A stretch of 64,000 bases of DNA from Methylocapsa acidiphila B2. Its GTDB lineage: Bacteria; Pseudomonadota; Alphaproteobacteria; Rhizobiales; Beijerinckiaceae. Every line of letters starts with the position of its first letter. The stretch's first letter is position 1. The DNA is taken from contig NZ_KE386496.1 of assembly GCF_000427445.1 (NCBI RefSeq), forward strand, positions 1,364,001 to 1,428,000, given 5' to 3'. The position numbers and the translations under genes were made by a program. Below the pieces are notes generated by a model, which worked only from the letters and a program-made list of their open reading frames with translations, was not told the DNA's origin and did no database searches. Positions 1 through 9,677 of this stretch are shown here, piece by piece.

Positions 1-384
1 CAAGGTTCCAGCGAAATCCCGCGGCTCGAGAAACAGGACCGGCTTGCCATGCGCCCCGATTTTCGGCGTTCCGTCCCCGAGAACGCGCGCGCCGTGGCGC
101 CTTAAGCGTTCCCGAGCGGCGAGAATGTCCTCGACCTCGTAACAGAGATGATGGATCGCGCCTGCGGGGTTTTTCGCGACGAAATTGGCGATCGGCGAGC
201 CTTCGCCGAAAGGCTCGAGAAGCTCGACCCTCGTGTTCGAAAGCTCGACGAATGCCATCGTCACGCCGTGTTCAGGCAAAGTTTCAGGAGCGCCGACCCT
301 GGCCCCCAGCGCATCGCGATAAATCGCGCATGCGGCGGCGAGATCCGGCACCGCAATCGCGACATGGTTCAGCCGTCCGATCAC
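1..384 (-). CDS. mce: Methylmalonyl-CoA epimerase, 3' end cut by window edge
   Basis: Converts (2S)- to (2R)-methylmalonyl-CoA in the cytosolic route linking propionyl-CoA and succinyl-CoA. The minus strand reads VIGRLNHVAIAVPDL from a GTG at 384, then a single vicinal-oxygen-chelate fold. Metal-ligand regions are visible: His in LNHVAIAV, His-His in AIHHLCYEV and Glu in LFLEPRD. 128 codons lie in the window against a family length near 134, so only the last few residues are missing. The start lies 25 bp beyond the RNase J stop, consistent with co-transcription. The GTG start is chosen because the fold begins immediately after it. The function is confidently read; only the end is unseen. Confidence 0.9.
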   Translation of the reverse strand, partial: MIGRLNHVAIAVPDLAAACAIYRDALGARVGAPETLPEHGVTMAFVELSNTRVELLEPFGEGSPIANFVAKNPAGAIHHLCYEVEDILAARERLRRHGARVLGDGTPKIGAHGKPVLFLEPRDFAGTL

Positions 385-409
385 GCGCGCCCTCGTCTTG
401 CGCTCCCGG

Positions 410-2080
410 TCACACCTCGACCACCAAAACATGCACCGCCGGCCGCTTGCCCCAAGCCGAGGCGACCGCGTTGCGCACCGCCTTTTCAATCGCTGACGAA
501 ACAATATCGGCGTCGCGGCGCTTTTGTCGAGGCAAATGGTCGAAGGTCTGGAAAAGCGCGTCGTCGACGACGGCGTCCATCGCGGCGCCGTCCCGCGTGC
601 GCGCGGGCATTCCCGCCGTCATGACGTCCGGGACGCCAGCAAGATCCCCTTTTGCGTTGATCGCCAAGGCGATCGTCACAATGCCCGCGACCGCGAGTTT
701 CTGGCGCGCCCGGACCGCCTCGTCTCCTACCGGCACGAGGCTATTGCCGTCCTTGCAAAGCCGCCCGCTCGGAACGGTCCCTATGACGCCAGGCTGACCG
801 GGCGCGAGCAAGACAATATCGCCATTGCGCGCCTTGACGACTTTTTCGGCGCCGTGCTTTTCGGCGAAAGCCGCATGTTCCGTCAAATGGATCTCCTCGC
901 CATGGGCGGGGATCGCGATTTTGGGCCTGGTCCACGCGTAGAGTTCCGCGACCTCGCCGCGGCGCGGATGACCCGAGGCGTGCACGAGCGCGGAACGATC
1001 CGTAACGACATCGACGCCGAGCCGGATGAGGCCGTTGATGATGCGGCCGACGTCTCTCTCATTGCCGGGAATCGTTCGGGACGAAAAAATAACCTTGTCG
1101 CCTGGGCTCAGCGTGACGACCGGATGCTCGCCTTCTGAAATCCGGGCCATCGCCGCGCGGCTCTCTCCCTGGCTGCCCGTGGCGAGCACGACGACCTGGT
1201 CGCGCGGCAAATGGGGGAAAGCGTCGACGGAGTAGAAGTCCGGCACGCCCTCAAGATATCCGCATTCGCGCGCGACCGCGACGACCCGCTCCATCGCCCG
1301 TCCGACGAGCACGACATTGCGCCCGGCCGCCATCGCGGCCTCCGCGACGGCCCGGATGCGCGCGACATTGGACGCGAAGGTCGTGACGATCACGCGCCCA
1401 GACGCTTTTGCAACGATCTCGCGCAGGGCCCGTCCGACTTCGCCTTCCGAGGGGCTCACGCCTTCGCGCAAAATATTTGTCGAATCTGACACGAGAGCAA
1501 GAACGCCCTCGTCGCCGATCGCGCGTAGGCGCTCGGCGTCCGTAGGCTTGCCAAGACCCGGCTCGGAATCGATCTTCCAGTCGCCGGAATGGAGAATTAT
1601 TCCGAGCGGAGTTCTAATCGCGAGCGCACAGCTCTCCGGGATTGAATGGGCGACAGCGACGAACTCGACGTCGAAGGGCTCGATCGCGATGTTTGCGCCT
1701 TGCGCGACGACGACGATCGGAACGTCCGGGGCGCCGTCCTCGCTGAGCCGCTTGGTCTGGAGAAGCTCAGCGGCGAAACGCGTGGCATAGAGCCGGCAGC
1801 CAAGCCGAGGCCAAAGGTCGACGACGGCGCCAATGTGATCCTCATGGGCATGCGTGATGACGAGGCCGACGAGATCCTGACGGATCTTTTCGACGAAAGC
1901 GATATCGGGGACGATGAGATCGATGCCGGAAAGCTCCGGGCCAGCGAAAGCCACGCCGCAATCGACCATGAGCCATTTTTTCGCGCCTTTTCGGCCGAAG
2001 CCGTAAAGGGCGAGGTTCATGCCGATCTCGCCCAGGCCTCCGAGCGGCGCGAAGACGAGTTCGGCGCTTCCCTCATCCAT
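410..2080 (-). CDS. rnj: Ribonuclease J
   Basis: Metallo-beta-lactamase/beta-CASP ribonuclease with 5'-3' exonuclease and endonuclease activity, used in rRNA and mRNA maturation in the cytoplasm. At 556 residues it has full family length. The zinc motif HAHEDH is at residues 77-82, preceded by LVIT. Further metal and active-site blocks are visible (HSIPESCAL, HSGDWKID, VSDSTN). The beta-CASP segment follows (FASNVARI), then the late HASGHP and PAHGE motifs. Rhizobiales carry RNase J in this position, downstream of the nuo operon and birA. A strong inverted repeat at 2163-2207 lies between birA and this gene and may separate or process the transcript. Confidence 0.95.
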   Translation of the reverse strand: MDEGSAELVFAPLGGLGEIGMNLALYGFGRKGAKKWLMVDCGVAFAGPELSGIDLIVPDIAFVEKIRQDLVGLVITHAHEDHIGAVVDLWPRLGCRLYATRFAAELLQTKRLSEDGAPDVPIVVVAQGANIAIEPFDVEFVAVAHSIPESCALAIRTPLGIILHSGDWKIDSEPGLGKPTDAERLRAIGDEGVLALVSDSTNILREGVSPSEGEVGRALREIVAKASGRVIVTTFASNVARIRAVAEAAMAAGRNVVLVGRAMERVVAVARECGYLEGVPDFYSVDAFPHLPRDQVVVLATGSQGESRAAMARISEGEHPVVTLSPGDKVIFSSRTIPGNERDVGRIINGLIRLGVDVVTDRSALVHASGHPRRGEVAELYAWTRPKIAIPAHGEEIHLTEHAAFAEKHGAEKVVKARNGDIVLLAPGQPGVIGTVPSGRLCKDGNSLVPVGDEAVRARQKLAVAGIVTIALAINAKGDLAGVPDVMTAGMPARTRDGAAMDAVVDDALFQTFDHLPRQKRRDADIVSSAIEKAVRNAVASAWGKRPAVHVLVVEV

Positions 2081-2162
2081 TTGTCAAAGACCTTTCCCAG
2101 AGCGCTTTCCGACAAATCGAGCTGTTTGTTCGATTGCAAAATCGCTCAAATTTCCAAAGCTC

Positions 2163-2207
2163 GAGCCTATTCCAATCAGCTAGGATCCATCTGATCGGAA
2201 TAGGCTC
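2163..2207. repeat. Hairpin-forming inverted repeat at the birA stop codon
   Basis: GAGCCTATTCC at 2163-2173 is matched by its exact reverse complement at 2197-2207. Five further pairs form inside after one mismatch, leaving a loop of about 11 nt. The left arm includes the birA stop codon (2176-2178). No T-run follows on the minus strand, so it is not a textbook intrinsic terminator. It could be a processing or attenuation hairpin between birA and RNase J, or a dispersed palindromic element. The decamer GAATAGGCTC recurs near 24747. Confidence 0.75.
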
Positions 2208-3024
2208 CAGAAATCCGCCTCGGCGGCGCACATGACTGCCCCGCGGCGGCCGCGCTGTCCGATCGCGCCAGCGAAAAGACGTCGCCGGCGTCGACTGCGA
2301 CGTCACCGGGCTCTTGCGCGACGATGAGCCGCCCTGAAGGATCGATCGTCTTGAAGACGCCCTCAATGGATTGATCCCGCCGCACCACCCTGATTTTTTC
2401 GCCAATCCCGAAGGCGAGAGACAGCCATTTGGCGCGCACCGTCTCAAAACCGTCGCCACAGGCCCAAAGATCGATCCATTTGGCCATCGCCGCAGAGAGA
2501 TGTTCGAACACCAATTCGGCGCTGATCGGGCGGCTCGAGACTGCGGCAAGATTTGTCGCCTCATAGAGCGCAACGTCAGGATGCGCGCTGCAATTCACGC
2601 CGATCCCGGCGACGCAGGCGAAGCGCCCATCCGGCAGAGACGCTGCTTCCAAAAGAATTCCGGCAAGCTTCGCGCCATCATGCAGAATGTCATTCGGCCA
2701 TTTGATGGCGAGCCTTTGATCGTCCAGAAGAAGGCCGCGCAAAGCAGATGCCAAGGCGACTCCCGCGACGAATCCTAGCTCCGGCGCCCTACGCGGCGGC
2801 GCTGGATCGATCAGCAGGAGGCTCGCATAAAGATTGCCCGGCGGCGACGACCAAACCCGGCCGTTGCGGCCCCTGCCCCCGCTCTGGGACTCGGCGACGA
2901 CCCAAAGCCGCCCCGGATCCCCCGCCTTTGCGCGCGTCAACGCCTCGTCATTGGTCGAAACGAGCCGGCCATGGAGGGCGCAGCGGTAGCCGTTCTGGTG
3001 GGCCGATCCGGCGAGAGGCGACAG
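2176..3024 (-). CDS. birA: Biotin--[acetyl-CoA-carboxylase] ligase, catalytic domain only
   Basis: Attaches biotin to the AccB carrier protein through biotinyl-AMP. The signature blocks are clear: VSTNDEAL, SGGRGRNGRVW, NLYASLLL, KWPNDIL and KLAGILLE, followed by the small C-terminal SH3-like domain. There is no N-terminal DNA-binding domain, so it should be a mono-functional ligase rather than a repressor. The start is unclear. The open frame runs back into nuoN, but no ATG or GTG lies near the domain boundary. I place it at a CTG at 3024, which has an AAAGGTG Shine-Dalgarno-like site 8 nt upstream. A TTG at 3141, inside nuoN, is the main alternative. The function is certain; the 5' end is not. 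Confidence 0.88.
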   Translation of the reverse strand: MSPLAGSAHQNGYRCALHGRLVSTNDEALTRAKAGDPGRLWVVAESQSGGRGRNGRVWSSPPGNLYASLLLIDPAPPRRAPELGFVAGVALASALRGLLLDDQRLAIKWPNDILHDGAKLAGILLEAASLPDGRFACVAGIGVNCSAHPDVALYEATNLAAVSSRPISAELVFEHLSAAMAKWIDLWACGDGFETVRAKWLSLAFGIGEKIRVVRRDQSIEGVFKTIDPSGRLIVAQEPGDVAVDAGDVFSLARSDSAAAAGQSCAPPRRISGAYSDQMDPS

Positions 3025-3049
3025 GGCGAGGACACCTTTGGAAGAAAGC

Positions 3050-4483
3050 TCAGAAGAGGGATTTCGCCGCCGCCGTCGTGACGCTGATGAAAAGCCCTGG
3101 ATAAGCGAAGAAGAAAAGCATGAGAAGGCCGGTCGCGGCAAGCACGATCCGCAATGCAGGCGTTGGAGCGTCAAAAGCTGGCGCCGGCTGATCGAAATAC
3201 ATGACCTTGACGACGCGAAGATAGTAATAAGCCGCAACCGCGCTCGACAGGACGCCGATGACCGCCAGTGCGTAAAGATGAGCCTGAATCGCGGCGTTGA
3301 ACACATACCATTTGGCGAAGAAGCCAGCGAGCGGCGGGATGCCAGCGAGCGAGAACATCATCACAGCGAGGAAAAAGGCCATCACGCCATCGGTCTGCGC
3401 AAGGCCGGAAAGGTCGCTGATCTTTTCGACCGCTTGGCCGCCGACGCGCATCGAGAGGATGGCGGCGAAGGTTCCGAGCGTCATGACGAGATAGATCGCC
3501 ATATAGATCATCACCGCGGCCACGCCGGCTTCCGTCGCCGCGGCGAGCCCGACTAGGGCGAAGCCGATATGGCCGATCGCCGAATAGGCCATGAGGCGCT
3601 TGATATTGGTCTGGCCGATCGCTGCAAAGGCCCCGAGCGCCATGGACAAGATCGAGATGAAGACGATGATCTGACGCCATTGCGTCGAGACGCCTGGGAA
3701 AGCGGTCATGATCACGCGGACGGTGACGGCGACCGCGGCCATTTTGGCGGCGGAAGCGAAAAAGGCCGTGACCGGGGTCGGCGCGCCTTCATAGACGTCG
3801 GGCGTCCACATATGGAACGGCACCGCCGACATTTTGAAGGCGAGGCCGGTCATCAGGAATACGAGGCCGAAGATAACGCCGAGCGACGCCTTGCCATTGA
3901 TTGCTTCGGCTATGCCGGCGAAGGAGACCGTTCCCGCAAAGCCATAGAGAAGCGAGGCGCCGTAAAGGAGCATGCCCGAGGACAGGGCCCCGAGAACAAA
4001 ATATTTCAAGCCCGCCTCGGACGCCCTGAGGTCGTCGCGTTTGAAGGCGGCGACGACATAAAGCGGCAGAGACATGAGCTCGAGGCCGAGATAAAGGGCG
4101 ATGAGGCTCGACGCCGAAATCAGCATGAGCATGCCGAGCGTGGCGAGAAGGATCAGGATCGGATATTCGAATTTGGCGATCTTCTCGCGAGCCAAAAACT
4201 CCTGCCCCATGACCAGGGTCACGAGCGATCCGCCGAGCGTCAGGATTTTCATGAAGCGGCCAAACCCGTCGTCGATGAAAGCCCCGTCGAAGACAACGGC
4301 GTCTGATTGTCTGCCGAGAAGAATGGCGAGGATCGCCAGACCGAGCACGCCGACCGCGATCTCGGTCGTCGGTCCGTCCGATTCCTTGCCGCGAAACGCG
4401 CCAAAAAGCACGAGCGCGAGCGCCCCGACGGCCAGAATGGCTTCCGGCAGGGAATGCGCGAGGGCGGGGAAAAGTGGCGCCAT
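3050..4483 (-). CDS. nuoN: NADH-quinone oxidoreductase subunit N
   Basis: Antiporter-like, proton-pumping membrane subunit of complex I, 477 residues, almost entirely hydrophobic helices. The proton_antipo_M fold is recognised by SAVPFHMWTPDVYEGAPTP and the broken-helix segment around IKRLMAYSAIGHIGF. The conserved lysine of that segment is present. The protein ends in a final transmembrane helix (LLMLFFFAYPGLFIS). It is the last nuo gene of the operon; its start lies 12 bp after nuoM and its end lies close to birA, suggesting one transcript. Confidence 0.97.
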   Translation of the reverse strand: MAPLFPALAHSLPEAILAVGALALVLFGAFRGKESDGPTTEIAVGVLGLAILAILLGRQSDAVVFDGAFIDDGFGRFMKILTLGGSLVTLVMGQEFLAREKIAKFEYPILILLATLGMLMLISASSLIALYLGLELMSLPLYVVAAFKRDDLRASEAGLKYFVLGALSSGMLLYGASLLYGFAGTVSFAGIAEAINGKASLGVIFGLVFLMTGLAFKMSAVPFHMWTPDVYEGAPTPVTAFFASAAKMAAVAVTVRVIMTAFPGVSTQWRQIIVFISILSMALGAFAAIGQTNIKRLMAYSAIGHIGFALVGLAAATEAGVAAVMIYMAIYLVMTLGTFAAILSMRVGGQAVEKISDLSGLAQTDGVMAFFLAVMMFSLAGIPPLAGFFAKWYVFNAAIQAHLYALAVIGVLSSAVAAYYYLRVVKVMYFDQPAPAFDAPTPALRIVLAATGLLMLFFFAYPGLFISVTTAAAKSLF

Positions 4484-4495
4484 TCTAATCAGCCT

Positions 4496-6007
4496 TTAAT
4501 GCAAAGCCAGAGCGGCGGTCTTGGTCGCGGCCAGCGCCTGGTCATAGCCTTTGATGAGCGCCTCGATCGAGACGACGGAACTATCGAGAATTGGCCCCGG
4601 GTGAAAGCCATAGTAGATCGTCAAGGCGACCAGCGGAGCGAGCAACGCGACTTCGCGACCCGATAGATCGAGAATTGCCGCCAGGGCCGGCTTGTCGAGC
4701 ACGCCGAAGATAATCCGGCGATAAAGATAAAGCGCATAGGCCGCGGATAGGATGACGCCGGTCGTCGCGAAAAAGGCCACCCAACTATTGACCCGAAATG
4801 CGCCAAGCAGCGTGAGGAATTCGCCGACGAAGCCCGATGTGCCGGGCAAGCCGACATTAGCCATGGTGAAAATCATGAAGGCTGTCGCGTAGAGCGGCAT
4901 GCGCGCGACGAGCCCGCCATAGGCCGCGATCTCGCGCGTGTGCATGCGGTCATAGACGACGCCGACGCAAAGGAACAAGGCGCCGGAGACGAGCCCGTGC
5001 GAGATCATCTGGAACACCGCCCCCTGCACGCCCTGCTCGGTCATGCTGAAAAGGCCCATGGTCACGAAGCCCATATGCGCCACGGACGAATAGGCGATGA
5101 GCTTCTTCATGTCCTCCTGCACGAGCGCGACGAGCGACGTGTAGATGATGGCGATGATCGACAGCGCAAAGACGAGCGGCGCGAAAAAGGACGAGGCGTC
5201 CGGGAACATCGGCAGCGAGAAGCGGATAAATCCGTAGCCGCCCATCTTGAGCAGGATGGCGGCCAGGATAACTGAGCCCGCCGTCGGCGCTTCGACATGG
5301 GCGTCAGGCAGCCAGGTGTGCACCGGCCACATCGGCATCTTGACCGCGAGCGAGGCGAAGAAAGCCAGCCACAGCCATTTCTGCATGGAGGCCGGGAAGC
5401 TCGTCTTTAGCAGCACCACGATATCGGTCGTCCCGGCCACGCCATACATGGCCATGATCGCCAAAAGCATGAGCAGCGAGCCGGCGAGCGTATAGAGGAA
5501 GAATTTGAAGCTCGCATAGACGCGCCGCGGGCCGCCCCAGATTCCGATGATAAGGAACATCGGAATAAGGCCGCCTTCGAAGAAAAGATAAAACAGCACC
5601 ACATCCAGCGCGCAGAAGACGCCGACCATCAAGGTCTCGAGGACAAGGAAGGCGATCATATATTCCTTGACGCGATAGGTGATCGAGCGCCAGGACGCAG
5701 CGATCGCAAAAGGCATCAGGAAGGTGGTGAGAAGGACAAAGGGAAAGGAAAGGCCGTCGACGCCGAGCTTGTAGACGAGGCCAGAGCCAAACCACGCCTT
5801 CTCCTCGACGAATTGAAAGTCCGCCGAACCTGAATCGAATTTGGCGTAGAGATAAAGCGACAAGAGGAAAACGACCACCGTCGTCGCCAGCGCCGCCCAA
5901 CGCGCATTGTTGATCGTCGCCTCGTCATCTCTCCGTAAGGAAAGGATGAAGGCGGCGCCGACGAGCGGCAGGAAGACAAGACAGGTCAGGACGCCGAAAC
6001 CAAACAT
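4496..6007 (-). CDS. nuoM: NADH-quinone oxidoreductase subunit M
   Basis: Second antiporter-like proton channel of the complex I membrane arm, 503 residues. The typical block [20 protein letters not shown] is present, as is the broken helix [15 protein letters not shown] with its buried lysine. The early conserved glutamate block [20 protein letters not shown] is also present. The ATG at 6007 overlaps the nuoL TGA by one base (TGATG), which supports this start over an in-frame site 27 nt upstream. Coupled translation with nuoL is likely. Confidence 0.97.
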   Translation of the reverse strand: MFGFGVLTCLVFLPLVGAAFILSLRRDDEATINNARWAALATTVVVFLLSLYLYAKFDSGSADFQFVEEKAWFGSGLVYKLGVDGLSFPFVLLTTFLMPFAIAASWRSITYRVKEYMIAFLVLETLMVGVFCALDVVLFYLFFEGGLIPMFLIIGIWGGPRRVYASFKFFLYTLAGSLLMLLAIMAMYGVAGTTDIVVLLKTSFPASMQKWLWLAFFASLAVKMPMWPVHTWLPDAHVEAPTAGSVILAAILLKMGGYGFIRFSLPMFPDASSFFAPLVFALSIIAIIYTSLVALVQEDMKKLIAYSSVAHMGFVTMGLFSMTEQGVQGAVFQMISHGLVSGALFLCVGVVYDRMHTREIAAYGGLVARMPLYATAFMIFTMANVGLPGTSGFVGEFLTLLGAFRVNSWVAFFATTGVILSAAYALYLYRRIIFGVLDKPALAAILDLSGREVALLAPLVALTIYYGFHPGPILDSSVVSIEALIKGYDQALAATKTAALALH

Positions 6008-8079
6008 CAGCGCACTCCCCCGATGACGAACCACGTAATGACGGCGGCGACGCCGACAAGCATTGCGAAAGCATATTGGTAGATATAGCCGCTCTGGAGC
6101 TTCACGACCCTGCCAGTCATGTCGACCACACGCGCGGCCACGCCATCCGGTCCCAGCCGATCGATGATGGCGCCGTCTCCCTCTTTCCAGAAGATTCGCC
6201 CGAGCCGGAACGCCGGCCGCACGAAGAGGAAGTCATAGAGCTCATCGAAATACCATTTGTTGAGCAGGAATGCGTAGACCGCCGGCGCGAGTGCTGCGAG
6301 CCTCGCAGCCGTCCCCGGCGCAAGGATGTAGACGTAAAGCGCGGCCAGAAATCCGACAGCCATCAGGATTGTCGGGATTTGGGCGATAAAATGCGGAATT
6401 TCTTCGCGCTCCTCGAGGATATGATTGTCCGGACCGAGAAACAGCGCGCCCTTCCAGAATTCAGCCGCGCCCTCGCCGATGAATGCGTGCGCGAACACGC
6501 CGCCAGCAACCAGGGCGCCGATCGCAAGGACGAACAAGGGGATCAGCATCACGACCGGCGATTCATGCGGCCGCAACTCATGGCCGCCGTGGCCATGAGC
6601 GTCGTGCTGATGAGAGTCATGCTCATGAGCGTCATGGCCATGCGCATCAGCCGGCGCTGCATGGGAGCCTGCGGCGTGAAGGTCCGAAACCGGGCTATGA
6701 TCGACGGCTGCATGCTCTGCCGCGCCGCCCCAGGCGGGCTTGCCAAAAAAGGTGAGAAAGACGAGACGCCACGAGTAGAAAGAGGTGAGCCCAGCCGCGA
6801 TAGTCGTCATCAGGAAGCCGTAGAAGGCGCCCTTTTGATGGGAAGCGAAGGCGGCCTCGATGATGGCGTCCTTGGAGAAATAGCCCGCGGTATAGGGAAA
6901 GCCGGTGAGCGCCAGCGTCCCGATGGTCATCATCGCGAAGGTGAACGGAATCTTGCGCCAAAGCCCGCCCATATTGCGCATGTCCTGCTCGTGATGCATC
7001 GCCACGATCACCGAGCCTGCGCCGAGGAACAGAAGCGCCTTGAAGAAAGCGTGGGTAAAGAGATGGAAAATGCCGATCGAATAGCCGCCGACCCCGAGGG
7101 CGACGAACATATATCCGAGCTGAGAACAGGTCGAATAAGCGATGACCCGCTTGATGTCGTTTTGGACAAGGCCGATCGTGGCCGCGAAAAGAGCGGTCGT
7201 TCCGCCGATGATGGTGACGAAGGTCAAGGCCGCTGGCGCTTGCTCGAACAGCGGCGATAGCCTCGCGACCATGAAGACGCCGGCGGTGACCATGGTCGCG
7301 GCATGAATGAGGGCGGAAACTGGCGTCGGGCCCTCCATCGCGTCCGGAAGCCACGTGTGCAGCAGGAACTGGGCGGATTTGCCCATCGCGCCCATGAAAA
7401 GCAGAAGGCAGGTGATGGTCAGGGCGTCGAAATCGCCGCCGAACACATGCACCGTGGTATACGCGAGGCCAGGCGCCGCGGCGAATATCTGCTCGAAGCC
7501 AATCGAGCCGGTCAGGACGAAAACGAGGAAAATGCCTAGCGCGAAACCGAAGTCGCCGACGCGATTGACGACGAAAGCCTTGATCGCCGCCGCATTGGCC
7601 GACGGCTTTTCGTACCAGAATCCAATCAGGAGATAGGAGGCGAGGCCGACGCCTTCCCAGCCGAAGAACAGCTGGACGAGATTATCCGCCGTCACCAGAG
7701 TCAGCATGGCGAAGGTGAAAAGCGACAGATAGGAGAAGAAACGGGGCCGCGACGGATCGTCGTGCATATAGCCGATCGAGTAGAGATGCACGAGCGACGA
7801 AACCGTCGTGACGACGACCAGCATTACGGCGGTCAGGCTGTCGACCCGCAACGACCAATCGACTTTCACCGCTCCCGACGTGAACCAATTGGTCAATAGC
7901 GATACGCTGCCTTCGCCCGACCCGAGAGCGACATGGGCGAAGACGACCCAGGACAGCGCGGCCGAGACGAACAGCAGGCTCGTGGTGATGATTTCCGAAG
8001 GGCGGTTGCCGATCTTCCAGCCAAACGGCCCGGCGATCAGGAAACCCAGAAGCGGAAGGAAGACGATTGCCGCATACAT
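6007..8079 (-). CDS. nuoL: NADH-quinone oxidoreductase subunit L with His-rich loop
   Basis: Distal antiporter-like subunit of complex I carrying the long lateral helix, 690 residues. Family blocks are [40 protein letters not shown] (read as two overlapping conserved stretches) and [17 protein letters not shown]. Residues 456-505 (DNA 6565-6714) form a hydrophilic insertion with 14 histidines in repeated HGHDAHEHD-like units, just before the C-terminal helices that include the lateral helix. Some other Rhizobiales NuoL proteins carry His-rich loops at about this place (from memory). Metal binding there is untested inference. nuoK ends 7 bp upstream. Confidence 0.97.
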   Translation of the reverse strand: MYAAIVFLPLLGFLIAGPFGWKIGNRPSEIITTSLLFVSAALSWVVFAHVALGSGEGSVSLLTNWFTSGAVKVDWSLRVDSLTAVMLVVVTTVSSLVHLYSIGYMHDDPSRPRFFSYLSLFTFAMLTLVTADNLVQLFFGWEGVGLASYLLIGFWYEKPSANAAAIKAFVVNRVGDFGFALGIFLVFVLTGSIGFEQIFAAAPGLAYTTVHVFGGDFDALTITCLLLFMGAMGKSAQFLLHTWLPDAMEGPTPVSALIHAATMVTAGVFMVARLSPLFEQAPAALTFVTIIGGTTALFAATIGLVQNDIKRVIAYSTCSQLGYMFVALGVGGYSIGIFHLFTHAFFKALLFLGAGSVIVAMHHEQDMRNMGGLWRKIPFTFAMMTIGTLALTGFPYTAGYFSKDAIIEAAFASHQKGAFYGFLMTTIAAGLTSFYSWRLVFLTFFGKPAWGGAAEHAAVDHSPVSDLHAAGSHAAPADAHGHDAHEHDSHQHDAHGHGGHELRPHESPVVMLIPLFVLAIGALVAGGVFAHAFIGEGAAEFWKGALFLGPDNHILEEREEIPHFIAQIPTILMAVGFLAALYVYILAPGTAARLAALAPAVYAFLLNKWYFDELYDFLFVRPAFRLGRIFWKEGDGAIIDRLGPDGVAARVVDMTGRVVKLQSGYIYQYAFAMLVGVAAVITWFVIGGVR

Positions 8080-8086
8080 GGCCGGC

Positions 8087-8395
8087 TCAACCCTTCATCA
8101 TGTTGATGTCTTCGACCGCGATGGAGCCGCGGTTGCGATAATAGGTGACGAGAATGGCGAGCCCGATCGCCGCCTCGGCCGCGGCCACAGTCAGGATGAA
8201 CAGCGCGAAAATCTGGCCAGTCAAATCGCCGAGAAAGGCAGAGAAAGCGACGAGGTTGATGTTGACCGAGAGCAGGATGAGCTCGACTGACATCAAGACC
8301 ACGATGATGTTCTTGCGGTTCAAAATGATGCCGGCGACGCCGAGCGTGAATAGGATTGCCGCGACAATCAAAAATTGAACGAGCGAGACCGTCAT
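8087..8395 (-). CDS. nuoK: NADH-quinone oxidoreductase subunit K
   Basis: Small membrane subunit of complex I, 102 residues with three transmembrane helices, homologous to the MrpC antiporter subunit. The membrane glutamates needed for proton transfer are visible in [14 protein letters not shown] and [14 protein letters not shown]. The start MTVSLVQF matches the family and removes a 38-residue non-homologous extension that the open frame would allow. It lies between nuoJ (stop 38 bp upstream) and nuoL. Confidence 0.97.
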   Translation of the reverse strand: MTVSLVQFLIVAAILFTLGVAGIILNRKNIIVVLMSVELILLSVNINLVAFSAFLGDLTGQIFALFILTVAAAEAAIGLAILVTYYRNRGSIAVEDINMMKG

Positions 8396-8432
8396 TGTTC
8401 TCTCCTTGCGCCAGCGCGCCGCGGCGCCGACG

Positions 8433-9041
8433 TCAAACGCCCTGCCTCGAGGCGACCTTACGGATTTCAACGGCCTCGGCCGGGGTCCTTGCGTTTTGGA
8501 CCTCGACATTCTGGCGTTTCACCCCGACCTTATGACGCAAGGTCAAGACAATCGCGCCGATCATGGCCGTCAGCAGAATGAGCCCCGACGCCTGGAACAG
8601 GTAGACATATTGCGTGTAGAGGACGCGGCCGAGCGCCAATGTGTTCGTCATTCCGGGAGGCGTCGGCGTCGTGACGCTCGCGATCGATCCCGGCCCGATC
8701 GACCAGGCCCCGAGGACCAGCACGAGTTCGGCGAGGACAATGCCCCCGATCGTCCCGCCAATCGGCAGATATTGCAGAAACCCTTGCTTGAACTCGGCGA
8801 AATCGACGTCAAGCATCATGACGACGAAGAGAAACAGCACCGCGACTGCGCCGACATAGACGACGACGAGGATCATCGCCAAAAATTCGGCGCCGAGCAG
8901 AAGAAACAATCCCGCCGCATTGAAGAAGGCGAGAATGAGAAAAAGCACCGAGTGAACCGGATTGCGCGACGAGATCACCATGAAGGCGGAGGCGATCATG
9001 ACCGTCGAGAAGAGGTAGAAGAACAGCGTCGCGACATTCAT
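8433..9041 (-). CDS. nuoJ: NADH-quinone oxidoreductase subunit J
   Basis: Membrane subunit of complex I, 202 residues with five helices. The segment containing the characteristic pi-bulge helix ([17 protein letters not shown]) and the early block [15 protein letters not shown] are both recognisable. The C-terminal tail (residues about 165-202) is hydrophilic and longer than in enterobacteria, as is usual for alphaproteobacteria. A 124-bp gap (9042-9165) separates it from nuoI, the largest gap in this part of the operon. I see no gene in that gap. Confidence 0.96.
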   Translation of the reverse strand: MNVATLFFYLFSTVMIASAFMVISSRNPVHSVLFLILAFFNAAGLFLLLGAEFLAMILVVVYVGAVAVLFLFVVMMLDVDFAEFKQGFLQYLPIGGTIGGIVLAELVLVLGAWSIGPGSIASVTTPTPPGMTNTLALGRVLYTQYVYLFQASGLILLTAMIGAIVLTLRHKVGVKRQNVEVQNARTPAEAVEIRKVASRQGV

Positions 9042-9165
9042 GGCCTAACCCCGTCGGCGCCGCGTCGTGTCCGCGGCTGCATGAAACGATCCCGCAGCAA
9101 TGTGAAAGCCGGACCAGCCGACCCGAACGCCACAAGCTGCGTCGAGCTTATTCGAAGAGATGCGC

Positions 9166-9654
9166 TCACCGGTAAGGCGCGTCGAGCGCGATGTTGCGGG
9201 CGATCTCACGCTCCCATCGCGCGCCATTCTCGAGGAGCCTGTTCTTGTCGTAATAGAGCTCCTCGCGCGTTTCGACGGCGAATTCCGAATTCGGCCCTTC
9301 GACGATGGCGTCGACCGGACAAGCTTCCTGGCAAAAGCCGCAATAGATGCATTTGACCATGTCGATATCGTAGCGCGTGGTGCGGCGGGTGCCGTCATTG
9401 CGGCGCGGTCCCGCCTCGATGGTGATGGCCTGAGCCGGGCAGATCGCCTCGCAAAGCTTACAGGCGATGCAGCGCTCCTCGCCGTTCGGATAACGGCGCA
9501 AGGCGTGCTCGCCGCGATAGCGCGGCGACTGTGGATTTTTTTCATGCGGATAGTTCAGCGTCGGCTTCGGCTTGAAAAAATAGCGCATGGACAGCACGAA
9601 AGCGCCGACGAACTCCGTCAGAAAAAGAGCCTTGGCGGACTGATCGAGTCTCAT
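9166..9654 (-). CDS. nuoI: NADH-quinone oxidoreductase subunit I (two 4Fe-4S clusters)
   Basis: Peripheral-arm subunit passing electrons from NuoG to NuoB, 162 residues. Two ferredoxin-type motifs carry clusters N6a and N6b: Cys62/65/68 with Cys72 in [13 protein letters not shown], and Cys102/105/108 with Cys112 in [13 protein letters not shown]. An amphipathic N-terminal segment ([13 protein letters not shown]) should bind the membrane surface, as in other alphaproteobacterial and mitochondrial TYKY subunits. nuoH ends 23 bp downstream on the same strand. Confidence 0.97.
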   Translation of the reverse strand: MRLDQSAKALFLTEFVGAFVLSMRYFFKPKPTLNYPHEKNPQSPRYRGEHALRRYPNGEERCIACKLCEAICPAQAITIEAGPRRNDGTRRTTRYDIDMVKCIYCGFCQEACPVDAIVEGPNSEFAVETREELYYDKNRLLENGARWEREIARNIALDAPYR

Positions 9655-9677
9655 TGTCTAGTCCTCAAAAGCCGATG

